DNA of 34,287 nucleotides, taken from contig JACPEW010000004.1 of NCBI GenBank assembly GCA_016183305.1, positions 1-34,287 of the forward strand, written 5' to 3'. Below the pieces are notes generated by a model that saw only the letters and a list, made by a program, of their open reading frames with translations, was not told the origin of the DNA and ran no database searches. The position numbers and the translations under genes were made by a program. The DNA comes from Candidatus Daviesbacteria bacterium (GTDB lineage: Bacteria > Patescibacteriota > Microgenomatia > Daviesbacterales > UBA10151). Positions 18,041 through 27,262 of this stretch are shown here, one piece after another; positions within the stretch are counted from its first letter, which is position 1; each line of letters begins with the position of its first letter.

Positions 18041-18804
18041 TAACTAAGTGCTTTTTTTAAATCTTCTGGCAATCCGCTCTCAAATTCCATCCATTCCCCT
18101 GATTTAGGATGTTTAAAACTAATCTTGGCTGCATGCAAAAATTGCCTAGGACACCACCTTTTATCTAATCTGTATGTTTTACGCCCGGCATACCTCTCAT
18201 CAGCCACTACTGGATTACCAATATATTTTAAATGTACCCTAATTTGATGAGTCCGTCCAGTCTTTGGCTTGCACCTTAAAAAAGTGAACAGGTTATAGTG
18301 AGTGGTGGACAGTTTCTTAAACTGAATTTTATTAAAACCAAAAAAGACTTCCTGTAACCTGTCACCTGTAAACTGTAACCTTTCCAGGGGTTCATACTCA
18401 GTTACTGCTTCCCTGGCCTCCTCACCCTCCATTACTATAAACTTTTCCCTATTCTCTGGATTCCTGGCAATTGCAGCGTCAATTATCCCTCCCTCTGTAA
18501 TAAACCCATGAGCTAAAGCCAAATATTCTTTTCTTACTACCCTCTCCTTAAACTGAGATTGTAAATTCTCCAAAGCATCTTGCGTTTTGGCTGCTAAAAT
18601 CAAACCTGAAGTATCTTTGTCTAACCTATGAACTATTCCGCCTCTTAAAAGTTTAATACCAAAATCCTTTTGCAAAATATCTGCTAAAGTTTTACTCTTT
18701 ACTGTTTCTGCTGGATCTACCACTAAACCAGCAGGTTTGTCTAAAACCAGGAGAGAATCATCTTCATAAATAACACTAATTAGGTTTGTCATTGCAGGTC
18801 CCAA
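18028..18804 (-). CDS. RluA/RluD-family pseudouridine synthase
   Basis: GGIVHRLDKDTSGLILAAKTQDALENLQSQFKERVVRKEYLAL...KTGRTHQIRVHLKYIGNPVVADERY. Confidence 0.95.
   Translation of the reverse strand: MGPAMTNLISVIYEDDSLLVLDKPAGLVVDPAETVKSKTLADILQKDFGIKLLRGGIVHRLDKDTSGLILAAKTQDALENLQSQFKERVVRKEYLALAHGFITEGGIIDAAIARNPENREKFIVMEGEEAREAVTEYEPLERLQFTGDRLQEVFFGFNKIQFKKLSTTHYNLFTFLRCKPKTGRTHQIRVHLKYIGNPVVADERYAGRKTYRLDKRWCPRQFLHAAKISFKHPKSGEWMEFESGLPEDLKKALSYLSS
18352..18379. repeat. heptameric repeat (CTGTMAM)x4 inside the pseudouridine synthase ORF
   Basis: ctgtaac ctgtcac ctgtaaa ctgtaac; encodes LQFTGDRLQ on the minus strand. Confidence 0.9.
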
Positions 18805-18831
18805 AGGGACGTGGATATAACAGCAATAATT

Positions 18832-19233
18832 TCACTGTCCATTATTAGGAGCTTTATTCAAATAACTTTTTACCTCTGTGAGTACCTGATCAGGATTTAA
18901 GGCAGATTTAATCAAAAACCCTTGAGCCCCTAATTCAAAACATTCTTTTATAATTGAATCTTGTCCCAGATTAGTTAAAACAACAGTTGTCAGATTAGGT
19001 GATTTGGGATGATTGACTTTTAAATCCCTAAGTACTTGCGCCCCGTCTTTTTTAGGAAGCATGATATCCAGAAGCAGTAAATCATACTCATTATTTTGAA
19101 GTTTACTAAAACCTATTTCTCCATTGGCTGCTGAGTCTACAAAATATCCTTCTGCCTGTAAAAGCTCTTGGTAAAATTCCCTTAAAAACTGATCATCCTC
19201 TACAATTAAAATTCTTTTCTGCCGGTTATCCAT
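18832..19233 (-). CDS. single-domain response regulator
   Basis: RILIVEDDQFLREFYQELLQAEGYFVDSAANGEIGFSKLQNNEYDLLLLDIMLPKKDG...VVLTNLG...GAQGFLIKS. Confidence 0.93.
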   Translation of the reverse strand: MDNRQKRILIVEDDQFLREFYQELLQAEGYFVDSAANGEIGFSKLQNNEYDLLLLDIMLPKKDGAQVLRDLKVNHPKSPNLTTVVLTNLGQDSIIKECFELGAQGFLIKSALNPDQVLTEVKSYLNKAPNNGQ

Positions 19234-19250
19234 ACAGTTTCTTTATACCA

Positions 19251-20600
19251 CTAAATAGCTACCGGCTCAAGACCCTTGGCTTCACCTTTAGATGTTACCC
19301 TGTATTTTTCTATATCCTTCAAAAGTTCAGGTGTAGCCACAGACAGAGAAACAGTAAAGGTTGTTCCTTTGCCTGCTCCTTCTGAACGGACCCAAATCTT
19401 GCCATGCATAAGTTCAACCAAATTTTTAGAGATATAAAGACCTAATCCGGTTCCACCTGAGGTGGCTGCTGCTGTATAGGAATTATCTAACCTGGAAAAT
19501 TTATTAAATAATTTACTCATATCCTCTTTGGAAATCCCTACTCCTGTATCTATTACTGAAGTTTCTACTACTTTACCGTCAGTAAAAAAATCAAAAGCAA
19601 TTTTCCCTCCATTAGGAGTAAACTTTAACGAATTACCTACTAAATTAAGAAGTACCTGCCTTAGTTTGTCTGGATCAGCCAATACCTTAGGAATAGATTT
19701 TTCTGCGACTATAAACTGAATAGTCTTTTCTTGAGATTTTGATAAGTAAACCTCATCCATAATATCCCTAGCCAAAGATAAAAGATCTACTGGTTCAGGG
19801 TTGATTTCAATCCTGCCGGATTCAATTCTGGACACATTCAACATATCATTAACTAAATTAATCAAACGCTCAGTTGAAATTAGTATCCTAGTAACATATT
19901 TTTCCAAAGTAGCAGACAAAGGCACATCAGAACGGTGTAAAGCCATCCAAGCATAGGAGCGTATAGCTGTCATTGGTGTTCTTAATTCGTGCGAGGCAAT
20001 TGAGACAAAATCATCCTTAAGCTTATCTAACTGATGCAACCTGGTATTCATTTCATAGACCTGTTGAGTAATCTTAGTTAAAGAACTTTCTGTATCCTGC
20101 AGCCTAAAAGAAAGATCAATTAAACGTGTTAACATTTCACCAAATTCAATTTCCTCTGCAGTTATTTGGTCTGCTGAAGCGCAGCGGGCCAGCACTAAAA
20201 GACCTCTCAGCTCCCGGACATGTTGTATTGGTAGAATTAAAAGCGAGTGAATACTAGACAACTGTGGATAAGCAGGATTAATAAAATAAGCTACATCAGA
20301 CACTATTGCTGCTTCTCCATACATTACCTTCATCTCCCATTCACTGCCTTTTTGAAATAAGTTTTCTGTTTTAGTTACCTCTCCGACAGTATTATGGTCT
20401 GTATCTATAGAAAAGGTCTGTTTTTCCTTCCCAGAAAAATCAGTAAATATGGCAGACAAAAAAATATACGGATAACCTACTAAAGTTAGCTCTGTTAAAG
20501 CTTTAGGCAGTAAATGTTCTAATATTTTAGTGCTGTCTTTTATATCTAAAACTGTTTGCTGGAGTTTTAAAAAAGCAACTAATTTTTCTTCTGATACCAT
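19251..20600 (-). CDS. soluble GAF-like sensor histidine kinase
   Basis: GAF-like N-terminus; HisKA DDFVSIASHELRTPMTAIRSY; HATPase LLNLVGNSLKFTPNGGKI, DTGVGISKEDMSKLF, SGGTGLGLYISKNLVELMHG. No obvious TM helix. Confidence 0.94.
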   Translation of the reverse strand: MVSEEKLVAFLKLQQTVLDIKDSTKILEHLLPKALTELTLVGYPYIFLSAIFTDFSGKEKQTFSIDTDHNTVGEVTKTENLFQKGSEWEMKVMYGEAAIVSDVAYFINPAYPQLSSIHSLLILPIQHVRELRGLLVLARCASADQITAEEIEFGEMLTRLIDLSFRLQDTESSLTKITQQVYEMNTRLHQLDKLKDDFVSIASHELRTPMTAIRSYAWMALHRSDVPLSATLEKYVTRILISTERLINLVNDMLNVSRIESGRIEINPEPVDLLSLARDIMDEVYLSKSQEKTIQFIVAEKSIPKVLADPDKLRQVLLNLVGNSLKFTPNGGKIAFDFFTDGKVVETSVIDTGVGISKEDMSKLFNKFSRLDNSYTAAATSGGTGLGLYISKNLVELMHGKIWVRSEGAGKGTTFTVSLSVATPELLKDIEKYRVTSKGEAKGLEPVAI

Positions 20601-20613
20601 GAAGTTATCCTTC

Positions 20614-20640
20614 TGTCATTCCTGCGAAAGCAGGAATCTA
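20614..20640. repeat. short REP-like hairpin
   Basis: tgtcATTCCTGC GAAA GCAGGAATc, 8-bp perfect stem with GAAA loop. Confidence 0.8.
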
Positions 20641-20687
20641 TCGCTAAGCGACAAGCTTTGCTTATATAAATAATAACAGATTCTATG

Positions 20688-20966
20688 TTAATTTTTAAGA
20701 ATATCTGGAACTTCAGTAGGATTAATCTTACCTGCTATAGAAGAAAAAGCTTCTTTGCATACCTCTATTGAAGCCCTGCCAAAAAGCTTGGCATATTGGT
20801 TAACTAAATTATTTAATACTTCTTTTTTATTTCCGGTGATTTTAACATCATCTGCTCCCCCAACCTGCAGTCCAGTCACCTTATTGGCCTGGTCTATTGC
20901 AACCGGACCAATAATTGACTGTTGTTCCTTAATTATCCGGCTAATCGCCTCAACATAAGGATCCAT
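20688..20966 (-). CDS. small conserved-looking hypothetical protein
   Basis: 92 aa MDPYVEAISRIIKEQQSIIGPVAIDQANKV...; between the membrane protein and the kinase, same strand. Confidence 0.7.
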   Translation of the reverse strand: MDPYVEAISRIIKEQQSIIGPVAIDQANKVTGLQVGGADDVKITGNKKEVLNNLVNQYAKLFGRASIEVCKEAFSSIAGKINPTEVPDILKN

Positions 20967-20978
20967 AAAAAACCTTAA

Positions 20979-21788
20979 CTAATTCAGTTTATCTAAAACT
21001 GTTCTAAATTGTATCAATCCTAGTGTCATAACAAAATAAGCTAGAAAATAAATATAGTCACCATATCCTCCATTAACCCATGTACCCTGGCTATTCTGGT
21101 ACAAGAAATTAAAATCTGCCAAATATTGCATTACAAAAGCACCTATTAAAAGCAGTATCCTACTTTTCATTACTCCTCCTAATAATTTTCTGGACAGAAA
21201 ATAAGCTAAAATTGCAACTGATATATAAAACGCTTCTCCAAAAGGATAACCAAAATCAAGAAAAACTTTTAGAGGATCACTAAAATCAAACTCATAGCCT
21301 TTCAAAAAAAGCAGATAAGAAATCATCAGCATTGAAACCGGTACAACTACTATTTGTAATTTATTTGTAATCGTATTTAAGGAAAATTTTGATCCAGCAG
21401 CCTTAGCTAAGTATGCCATACCAAAAATATAGAATGGAATACTGCCAAAAAACCCCACATCTGCTAACGAAGGATAAGGAATTTCTATCTTGAGAAAAAT
21501 ATTATAGTAGCTGAATACTAACTGACCAAATTCTTGTGCTAAAAGTCCTAGCGAAAAAAAAATAATAGCCCTGCCAATTGCCGAAGAAAACCCTCCCCAC
21601 TTTTTTGAGATTATTAAACCCCAACTTCCGCCCCATAAACAAATCAAACCATATGTCGCAGCAAAAAGATAATTCTGGAAAGTTTCTTTAGAACCTGGTA
21701 AAAAAATTGTTAACCACCAAATTGTCATAAAGACAAAAAAAACTGTGGCTATCTTAGCTGACCATTCTTTATTTAGAGTTTTCAGCAT
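20979..21788 (-). CDS. polytopic membrane protein, possibly sensory
   Basis: 269 aa with many TM segments; 13 nt upstream of the 92-aa gene and kinase. Confidence 0.75.
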   Translation of the reverse strand: MLKTLNKEWSAKIATVFFVFMTIWWLTIFLPGSKETFQNYLFAATYGLICLWGGSWGLIISKKWGGFSSAIGRAIIFFSLGLLAQEFGQLVFSYYNIFLKIEIPYPSLADVGFFGSIPFYIFGMAYLAKAAGSKFSLNTITNKLQIVVVPVSMLMISYLLFLKGYEFDFSDPLKVFLDFGYPFGEAFYISVAILAYFLSRKLLGGVMKSRILLLIGAFVMQYLADFNFLYQNSQGTWVNGGYGDYIYFLAYFVMTLGLIQFRTVLDKLN

Positions 21789-21855
21789 AATTTCAGTAAA
21801 GCATTACTAGCATTCAATGTCAACTCCTGTTTTGAGGGTGTATAATCGATTTTAA

Positions 21856-22770
21856 ATGATTCCAGTGTTCCCAAAATTTATCAAGCTATCCTTTGAACAC
21901 AAACCTCATGTAGAAAAACATGTACTAAAACACCCTCCTTACTCAGATTTTAACTTTACTTCTTTAATAAGTTGGGGTGGCGAGGAAACTTATTTATCTG
22001 AACTTAATAGTAATTTAGTTATCAGGCTTAGAGATTATTTAACCAATGAACCTTTTTATACCTTTATAGGCATAAACCTGGTGAATCAAACAATTAAGAC
22101 TCTTCTTTATGAATCTAAAAAAAATGGCCTTCATCCTAAACTAAAATTAATCCCAGAGGCAGTCCTCAAAGCAGATCCTCAAATACTTCACCAATTCGAA
22201 ATACAAGAAGATAGGGATAATTTTGACTATATTTATTTATTAGAAGAAGCAAAAGATTTTAAAGGTAACCAGCATCGGGATAAAAGAAATTTCATTAACA
22301 GATTTAAAAGGCTTTACCAGTCTTCTCATCAATTACTTGATATAGCTAACCCTCAAATTCGAACTGAAATGCTAAATCTTTTCTATCATTGGCAAAAACT
22401 TAAAGACAGAACTGATAAAGAGGTGGAAAATGAATTATTTGCTATCAAAAAGGTGCTTCAGCTTGGGAAACGTTTAAATCTTATTTGTATCGGTATTTAT
22501 ATAGAGAAAAAGTTAGTTGCTTTCTCAATTAATGAAATACTAACAGATGGGTATACTATGAATTTGTTTGAAAAAGCTGATACTAATTATCAAGGTATTT
22601 TCCCCTATTTAAGAAGCATCACAGCAAGATATTTAATAGATTTAGACGGTCAACTCCTCAGTCACGAACAAGATTTAGGAATAGAAGGACTAAGAAAATC
22701 TAAAATGTCTTATGGGCCAAAGTTTTTCCTAAAAAAATATACCATCTCCCACAAAACATCATCAGCTTAG
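21856..22770 (+). CDS. DUF2156 / phosphatidylglycerol lysyltransferase C-terminal-like protein
   Basis: 304 aa; FIGINLVNQTIK..., RDKRNFINRFKRLY, IGIYIEKKLVAFSINEIL...MNLFEKADTNYQGIFPYLRSI..., HEQDLGIEGLRKSKMSYGPKFFLKKY. Confidence 0.8.
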   Translation: MIPVFPKFIKLSFEHKPHVEKHVLKHPPYSDFNFTSLISWGGEETYLSELNSNLVIRLRDYLTNEPFYTFIGINLVNQTIKTLLYESKKNGLHPKLKLIPEAVLKADPQILHQFEIQEDRDNFDYIYLLEEAKDFKGNQHRDKRNFINRFKRLYQSSHQLLDIANPQIRTEMLNLFYHWQKLKDRTDKEVENELFAIKKVLQLGKRLNLICIGIYIEKKLVAFSINEILTDGYTMNLFEKADTNYQGIFPYLRSITARYLIDLDGQLLSHEQDLGIEGLRKSKMSYGPKFFLKKYTISHKTSSA

Positions 22771-23658
22771 CAACCAAATTCCCAAAAAAGCAATAAAGGC
22801 TAAAATAAAAATCCTAATCAAACCTTTTTTGCTAATATCCTCCTTAAAGACTCTTGGAACAATTAAGGTCAAAATAAATCCATACAAAATTCCATAAAAT
22901 ACCTGTGTTCCTTCTAATACACTTACTATTGAAGCTGATCCTAAAGTGATTGCCAGGTATGTAAATAATTTTGCTCCCACATAAATTGATTCATTAACCA
23001 TCACTGCCCCTAAACCCCAAACAGGAATTTTACTGTTATTAATAGCAAATGCTTTTCTGATAGAAGGAAAAACCATATAAAGTATCGCTCCCCCTAAAAA
23101 TATTCCCCAGCTTTCATAACTAATCATTTGTCCAAAGGTATTGTTTTCTGAAACAAATTTAAATAACACATAAGCTGAAGCTATAAATAAATCACAAATT
23201 AAAACCAGTAAAAATGCCCTGGAAGGTTTTAAGGATTTTTTATCACCTAAAGATGCCATGTTGATTGCTGCAAACAATACTAATAAAAACCCTAGGGCAG
23301 CTTTTAAACTAACTGTTTCTTTTAAAAAAAACATTGATAAAGTTAAAACAAATACCGGGGTCACTTGAAAAAGGATTACAATCTTACTGGTTTGTTCCAG
23401 CAGCAATGCTCTGTAATAAAGGACAAAACCAAAAATAGATAATATACCTGTTAATAACACTAGCACTGTATCTTTTACGCCAAGTACTGGAAAACCGTTC
23501 ACTATCCATAAAATCGTTCCTACAATCAAACCACTTAATGCAGTATAAACAGGCATCCCGCGGTAATCTTTAATAACTTTTTCTAGTAAATATTTATCAA
23601 CAAAATTAATTACTGCATACAAAGCAGGGGCAAGAAGAGCAAAGAATAACCAGTTCAT
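22762..23658 (-). CDS. EamA/DMT-family transporter
   Basis: 298 aa, 10 TM-like pattern; ALLLEQTSKIVILFQVTPVFVLTLSMFFLKETVSLKAALGFLLVLFA; SASIVSVLEGTQVFYGILYG. Confidence 0.88.
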   Translation of the reverse strand: MNWLFFALLAPALYAVINFVDKYLLEKVIKDYRGMPVYTALSGLIVGTILWIVNGFPVLGVKDTVLVLLTGILSIFGFVLYYRALLLEQTSKIVILFQVTPVFVLTLSMFFLKETVSLKAALGFLLVLFAAINMASLGDKKSLKPSRAFLLVLICDLFIASAYVLFKFVSENNTFGQMISYESWGIFLGGAILYMVFPSIRKAFAINNSKIPVWGLGAVMVNESIYVGAKLFTYLAITLGSASIVSVLEGTQVFYGILYGFILTLIVPRVFKEDISKKGLIRIFILAFIAFLGIWLLS

Positions 23659-23663
23659 TTATT

Positions 23664-24017
23664 TTATACCCAGCAAACCTCTTGGAAACGTATAGAAGAC
23701 TTAGAAACTTTAAAATAATTTAAAACAGTCTCTGTGGCTTTTTCTTTATCAAAAGGCTTGCAGGAAAATATATCAACCTCTGCTTCTCCATTTCTGGTAA
23801 AGGTGTGTGTTGAAACATGTGAATAATCAATAATTACAAACCCCGAAAGCCCAGGATTTTCTGGAATACCACTAACCACTACTGGACCATACAGAACATG
23901 CATATCAATTTTTTCTGTTACCTCAACTAAAAACTTCTTTAACCCTTCCTCATCATTTAATATCTGGTTATCAACTTTTTCCAAATCCAAAATAATATGA
24001 AATCTGCCTGTTTTCAT
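23664..24017 (-). CDS. speD: S-adenosylmethionine decarboxylase-family (SpeD-like) pyruvoyl enzyme
   Basis: 117 aa; GFVIIDYSHVSTHTFTRNGEAEVDIFSCKPFD matches the AdoMetDC processing region (SH..HT) and catalytic Cys (DIFSC). Confidence 0.85.
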   Translation of the reverse strand: MKTGRFHIILDLEKVDNQILNDEEGLKKFLVEVTEKIDMHVLYGPVVVSGIPENPGLSGFVIIDYSHVSTHTFTRNGEAEVDIFSCKPFDKEKATETVLNYFKVSKSSIRFQEVCWV

Positions 24018-24128
24018 TTATACCTTTTTTATCCTTATAGTTTCTATTATGATCGTAATGGTCTGGTATTGTCAAATATAACGGGAAGGTCCACTGTTTT
24101 CTTAGCCTGCGGTAGCAAACAAGCACAT

Positions 24129-24391
24129 AGAGAATTATTTATGCTATTGATACCCATTTAGGCTCTCCTGAGCATCAACCAGGAGGCACCCAAGCCTCTC
24201 ATATGCCTAGTGAAGGGACGACAGAATTTGTTTTCCGACAAAATATTAAAGATGCTGGAATCGAAGATTGGATTGTTCCTCCCGTAATAACTTCTACTGA
24301 TGCTTTAATAAGTTGGCAGGATCCGATAAGACTATTATTTATTGATGCTAATCATACTTATGAAGCTGTTAGGGAGGACTTTTTGAACTGA
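24129..24391 (+). pseudogene. fragment of a class I SAM methyltransferase (Methyltransf_24-like)
   Basis: Frame reads RIIYAIDTHLGSPEHQPGGTQASHMPSEGTTEFVFRQNIKDAGIEDWIVPPVITSTDALISWQDPIRLLFIDANHTYEAVREDFLN*; N-terminal SAM-binding region missing, in-frame stop at the 5' end. Confidence 0.6.
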
Positions 24392-24551
24392 CAATAATAC
24401 GTCGTAAGTAGTATATGGAGATATTACCCAAACAAAATTGTACTCAGAACCTATTCTTGTCAATCATCTAGCATTCATCTCTAAAATCAGACAACTCCGG
24501 AGCGGTTAACTAGTTATTCTTAAAGCTATTTTATTTAACTTTTTCTATCAC

Positions 24552-24911
24552 TTATTTAATAACCTTTTTGGAGCAGGAGACACAATATTGGGCTGTAGGC
24601 ATAGCAAGCAGCCTGCCTAATTCAATCTGATTACCACATTTCTCACATTTGCCATACCCACCTTTTTTTAGTTTAAAAAGAGCAGTTTTAATACTGTTTT
24701 TTGTTCTTTTTAAAATTTCCCCTAAAACTAAATTTTTTGCATGGGTATCAGCAATATATGAATCTGTCCCAGGCTCTGAAGATTCTGCCAAAGCAGGACT
24801 TCTCGCTGGATCATCCTCCTCTACTTCTTTTAAATTCTTATCTATTTCTTTTTGTTGCCTATGTAAATACTTTTTAATAAAATCCAAAGATTGTTTAGGA
24901 AAACTTAACAT
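24552..24911 (-). CDS. DksA/TraR-type C4 zinc-finger protein
   Basis: ALFKLKKGGYGKCEKCGNQIELGRLLAMPTAQYCVSCSKK. Confidence 0.9.
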   Translation of the reverse strand: MLSFPKQSLDFIKKYLHRQQKEIDKNLKEVEEDDPARSPALAESSEPGTDSYIADTHAKNLVLGEILKRTKNSIKTALFKLKKGGYGKCEKCGNQIELGRLLAMPTAQYCVSCSKKVIK

Positions 24912-25791
24912 TAAACCTCCTTAATATTTTCTTCCAATTCTTGAGTTTCCAAATGAAATTTGCTTTCTGATTATACCAGCTTTTAATTATGATTTGAAGG
25001 ACTTTACTTCTAAATCTTTCATCAATAATAAAATCCATGATAAATATTTTTACCTGTTGCAGGTGTTTAATTGGGCTCTGCTTGGTAATCAGATAATAAA
25101 TAGTTATTCCTAAAATGGTTATAACCAAAGAAAAGATTGCCCCTGAATGATCCTGCTTTAAAGGTTCAAGTATAAACCCAATTATGCCTATATAAATAAA
25201 CCCAAGACTGACTATTTTTCCCCTTTGGTGGAAATGAGTAGCCTGTGACCAAATCCTGATTAAAACAAAAGAAAGTAATATAGCTTCAATTGCTTGAACA
25301 GGCCAACGTCTCCCAACTAATCCTTGTTGGGTAACTGCAAAAAACGCTTTTGAAGGAATACCAATGTTACACCCTCCCAGCAGACAACCTATATCAGAAA
25401 AGATTAACCCGCCTATAAATCCTACTAAAGCAATATCAGCCAGTTGCCAAAAATTGATACGGAAACGCTTAGCAAAAAAGTATAAAGTTAACCAGCCTCC
25501 TAAAAATCCTCCCCAAAAATTAAAACCAGGTACTTTATTTATCAAAATAAAATTTAATGCTGAAGCGCTAAATAAGGAAAAATTTTCTATTACAAAGTAA
25601 ATTCTTGCTCCCAGCAAACCCCCAATAAAGGTTAAAAGCATTAAATCCAAAGCTTTTTCTTCGTTTATATCCCAAGCTCTGCAAAGTCTCCAGATTAAAA
25701 ATACTCCAAATATAAATCCTGATATCAAAAAAACGCCAAACGAAGAGGCGTTGATGCTGCCAATTGAGAAAAGTACCGGAGCCATACTCAT
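24895..25791 (-). CDS. lgt: prolipoprotein diacylglyceryl transferase family protein
   Basis: GGLLGARIYFVIENF, GFNFWGGFLGGWLTLYFFAKR, IGCLLGGCNIGIPS, RRWPVQAIEAILL. Confidence 0.8.
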   Translation of the reverse strand: MSMAPVLFSIGSINASSFGVFLISGFIFGVFLIWRLCRAWDINEEKALDLMLLTFIGGLLGARIYFVIENFSLFSASALNFILINKVPGFNFWGGFLGGWLTLYFFAKRFRINFWQLADIALVGFIGGLIFSDIGCLLGGCNIGIPSKAFFAVTQQGLVGRRWPVQAIEAILLSFVLIRIWSQATHFHQRGKIVSLGFIYIGIIGFILEPLKQDHSGAIFSLVITILGITIYYLITKQSPIKHLQQVKIFIMDFIIDERFRSKVLQIIIKSWYNQKANFIWKLKNWKKILRRFNVKFS

Positions 25792-25852
25792 GAGCTTACC
25801 ATAACATTATATTTGAATCAAATTGACAAAACGTGATACACTGACTAAACAC

Positions 25853-26296
25853 ATGACCGCAACAGCGCATGCATTAATCGGTGGAGCAATTGCTGCTTCT
25901 GTTCCAAATCCGGCTATCGGCATACCCCTTATAGCTATTTCTCATCCTATTGCAGACATGATCCCTCATTGGGATTTTGGCTTAGGCTGGAGAAGCAAGA
26001 GTAAAATCTTGCTTTTTTTAGAGGCTGCAGGCGATTTAATCCTTGGAGTAATCTTAACTTTTATTCTTTTTGGTAATAGCACTAATTATTTATATTTAGC
26101 CTTAGCTATATTTATTTCTGAATCATGGGACCTTTTACAAGTTCCTTATTGGTTATTTGGCTGGAAGTTTTTCCCTTTCTCAGCCTTCTATAATTTTGGC
26201 CATGAGATTAACAGAAGAGCAAAAATGCCTTGGGGAATCCTAACTCAGGCGGCCTCAGTTACAGGACTGGTTTTAGTTCTTAGAATTCTGCACTAA
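25853..26296 (+). CDS. small integral membrane protein (metal-dependent hydrolase-like)
   Basis: MTATAHALIGGAIAASVPNPAIGIPLIAISHPIADMIPHWDF with TM segments; start at MTATAH preferred over the track start at 25823. Confidence 0.7.
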   Translation: MTATAHALIGGAIAASVPNPAIGIPLIAISHPIADMIPHWDFGLGWRSKSKILLFLEAAGDLILGVILTFILFGNSTNYLYLALAIFISESWDLLQVPYWLFGWKFFPFSAFYNFGHEINRRAKMPWGILTQAASVTGLVLVLRILH

Positions 26297-27169
26297 GTTT
26301 TGCAAATATTTATTAAACTCTTCACCAATCTCAGGATGTTTACAAGCTAAATCTACTACAGTCTTCATATATTCTAATTTATTGCCAGTGTCATAATACT
26401 TACCATTTTCAATCTCTACAGCATAAATGGGCACGCCTTTATCTTTTAACAAATTAATTGCATCAACTAACCAAATCTCTCCTCCTTTACCAGGCTTAAG
26501 ACTTTTTAAGGCAGAAAAGATTTCTGGAGGTAAAATATATGCTCCCACCATAGCAATATTTGATGGGGCCTCATCAGGGTCTGGCTTTTCCACAATCCCT
26601 TTAATCTTAAAAACATTACCTTCAACTGGTTCTAAATCAGCCACACCATAACGCTTTAAGTCTGCTTTATTCTGGATTCTCATCCCAGAAATGACAATCC
26701 CCCCATATTTTTCATGAACCTTAATCATTTGAGACAGCCTAGGTGGATCAGCATAAATAAACTCATCTCCCCAAACAACAGCAAAAGGCTCATCTTCTAT
26801 TACTGCTTCCCCTGCTAAAACAGGGGTACCATTACCGTAAGGGCCTTTTTGCCTGACATAAATAAAATTAGCCATATCTGAGATATGTTTTAAATATTCT
26901 AAAACTTCTGTTTTTTTACCATTGATTAAATTCTGGACTAAATCCTGGTTAGGCACATCAAAGTGGTCTTCAATTGCTCTTTTAGTAGCGCCTGTCACAA
27001 TAATGATATTCTCTATACCAGAGGCAACTACCTCCTCTACCACATATTGAATAACAGGCTTATCAACTATTGGAAGCATTTCCTTAGGAAGAGCTTTGGT
27101 TTGAGGAAGAAACCTGGTTCCAAAGCCTGCTGCAGGTATTAAAGCTTTAGTAATCTTTTTAGCCATGGT
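26273..27169 (-). CDS. galU: UTP--glucose-1-phosphate uridylyltransferase
   Basis: KALIPAAGFGTRFLPQTKALPKEMLPIVDKPVIQYVVEEVVASGI...; start at MAKKITKAL preferred over the track start at 27184. Confidence 0.95.
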   Translation of the reverse strand, partial: TMAKKITKALIPAAGFGTRFLPQTKALPKEMLPIVDKPVIQYVVEEVVASGIENIIIVTGATKRAIEDHFDVPNQDLVQNLINGKKTEVLEYLKHISDMANFIYVRQKGPYGNGTPVLAGEAVIEDEPFAVVWGDEFIYADPPRLSQMIKVHEKYGGIVISGMRIQNKADLKRYGVADLEPVEGNVFKIKGIVEKPDPDEAPSNIAMVGAYILPPEIFSALKSLKPGKGGEIWLVDAINLLKDKGVPIYAVEIENGKYYDTGNKLEYMKTVVDLACKHPEIGEEFNKYLQNLVQNSKN

Positions 27170-27183
27170 ATTAGTATAAAGCA

Positions 27184-27211
27184 AAAAGTCAAAAGTTAAA
27201 AGTCAAAAGTA
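27184..27211. repeat. heptameric repeat (AAAAGTN)x4
   Basis: aaaagtc aaaagtt aaaagtc aaaagta; followed at 27249 by (ttttgaa)x2. Confidence 0.9.
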
Positions 27212-27262
27212 TTGTAATTTTGTTCTGCCGGAGGCAGTTTGAAAAACATTTTGAATTTTGAA

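Noticed and set aside
24895-25791. C-terminal extension of the Lgt-like protein as a novel domain
   Set aside because: Lys/Ile-rich tail of low information; no motif recognised.
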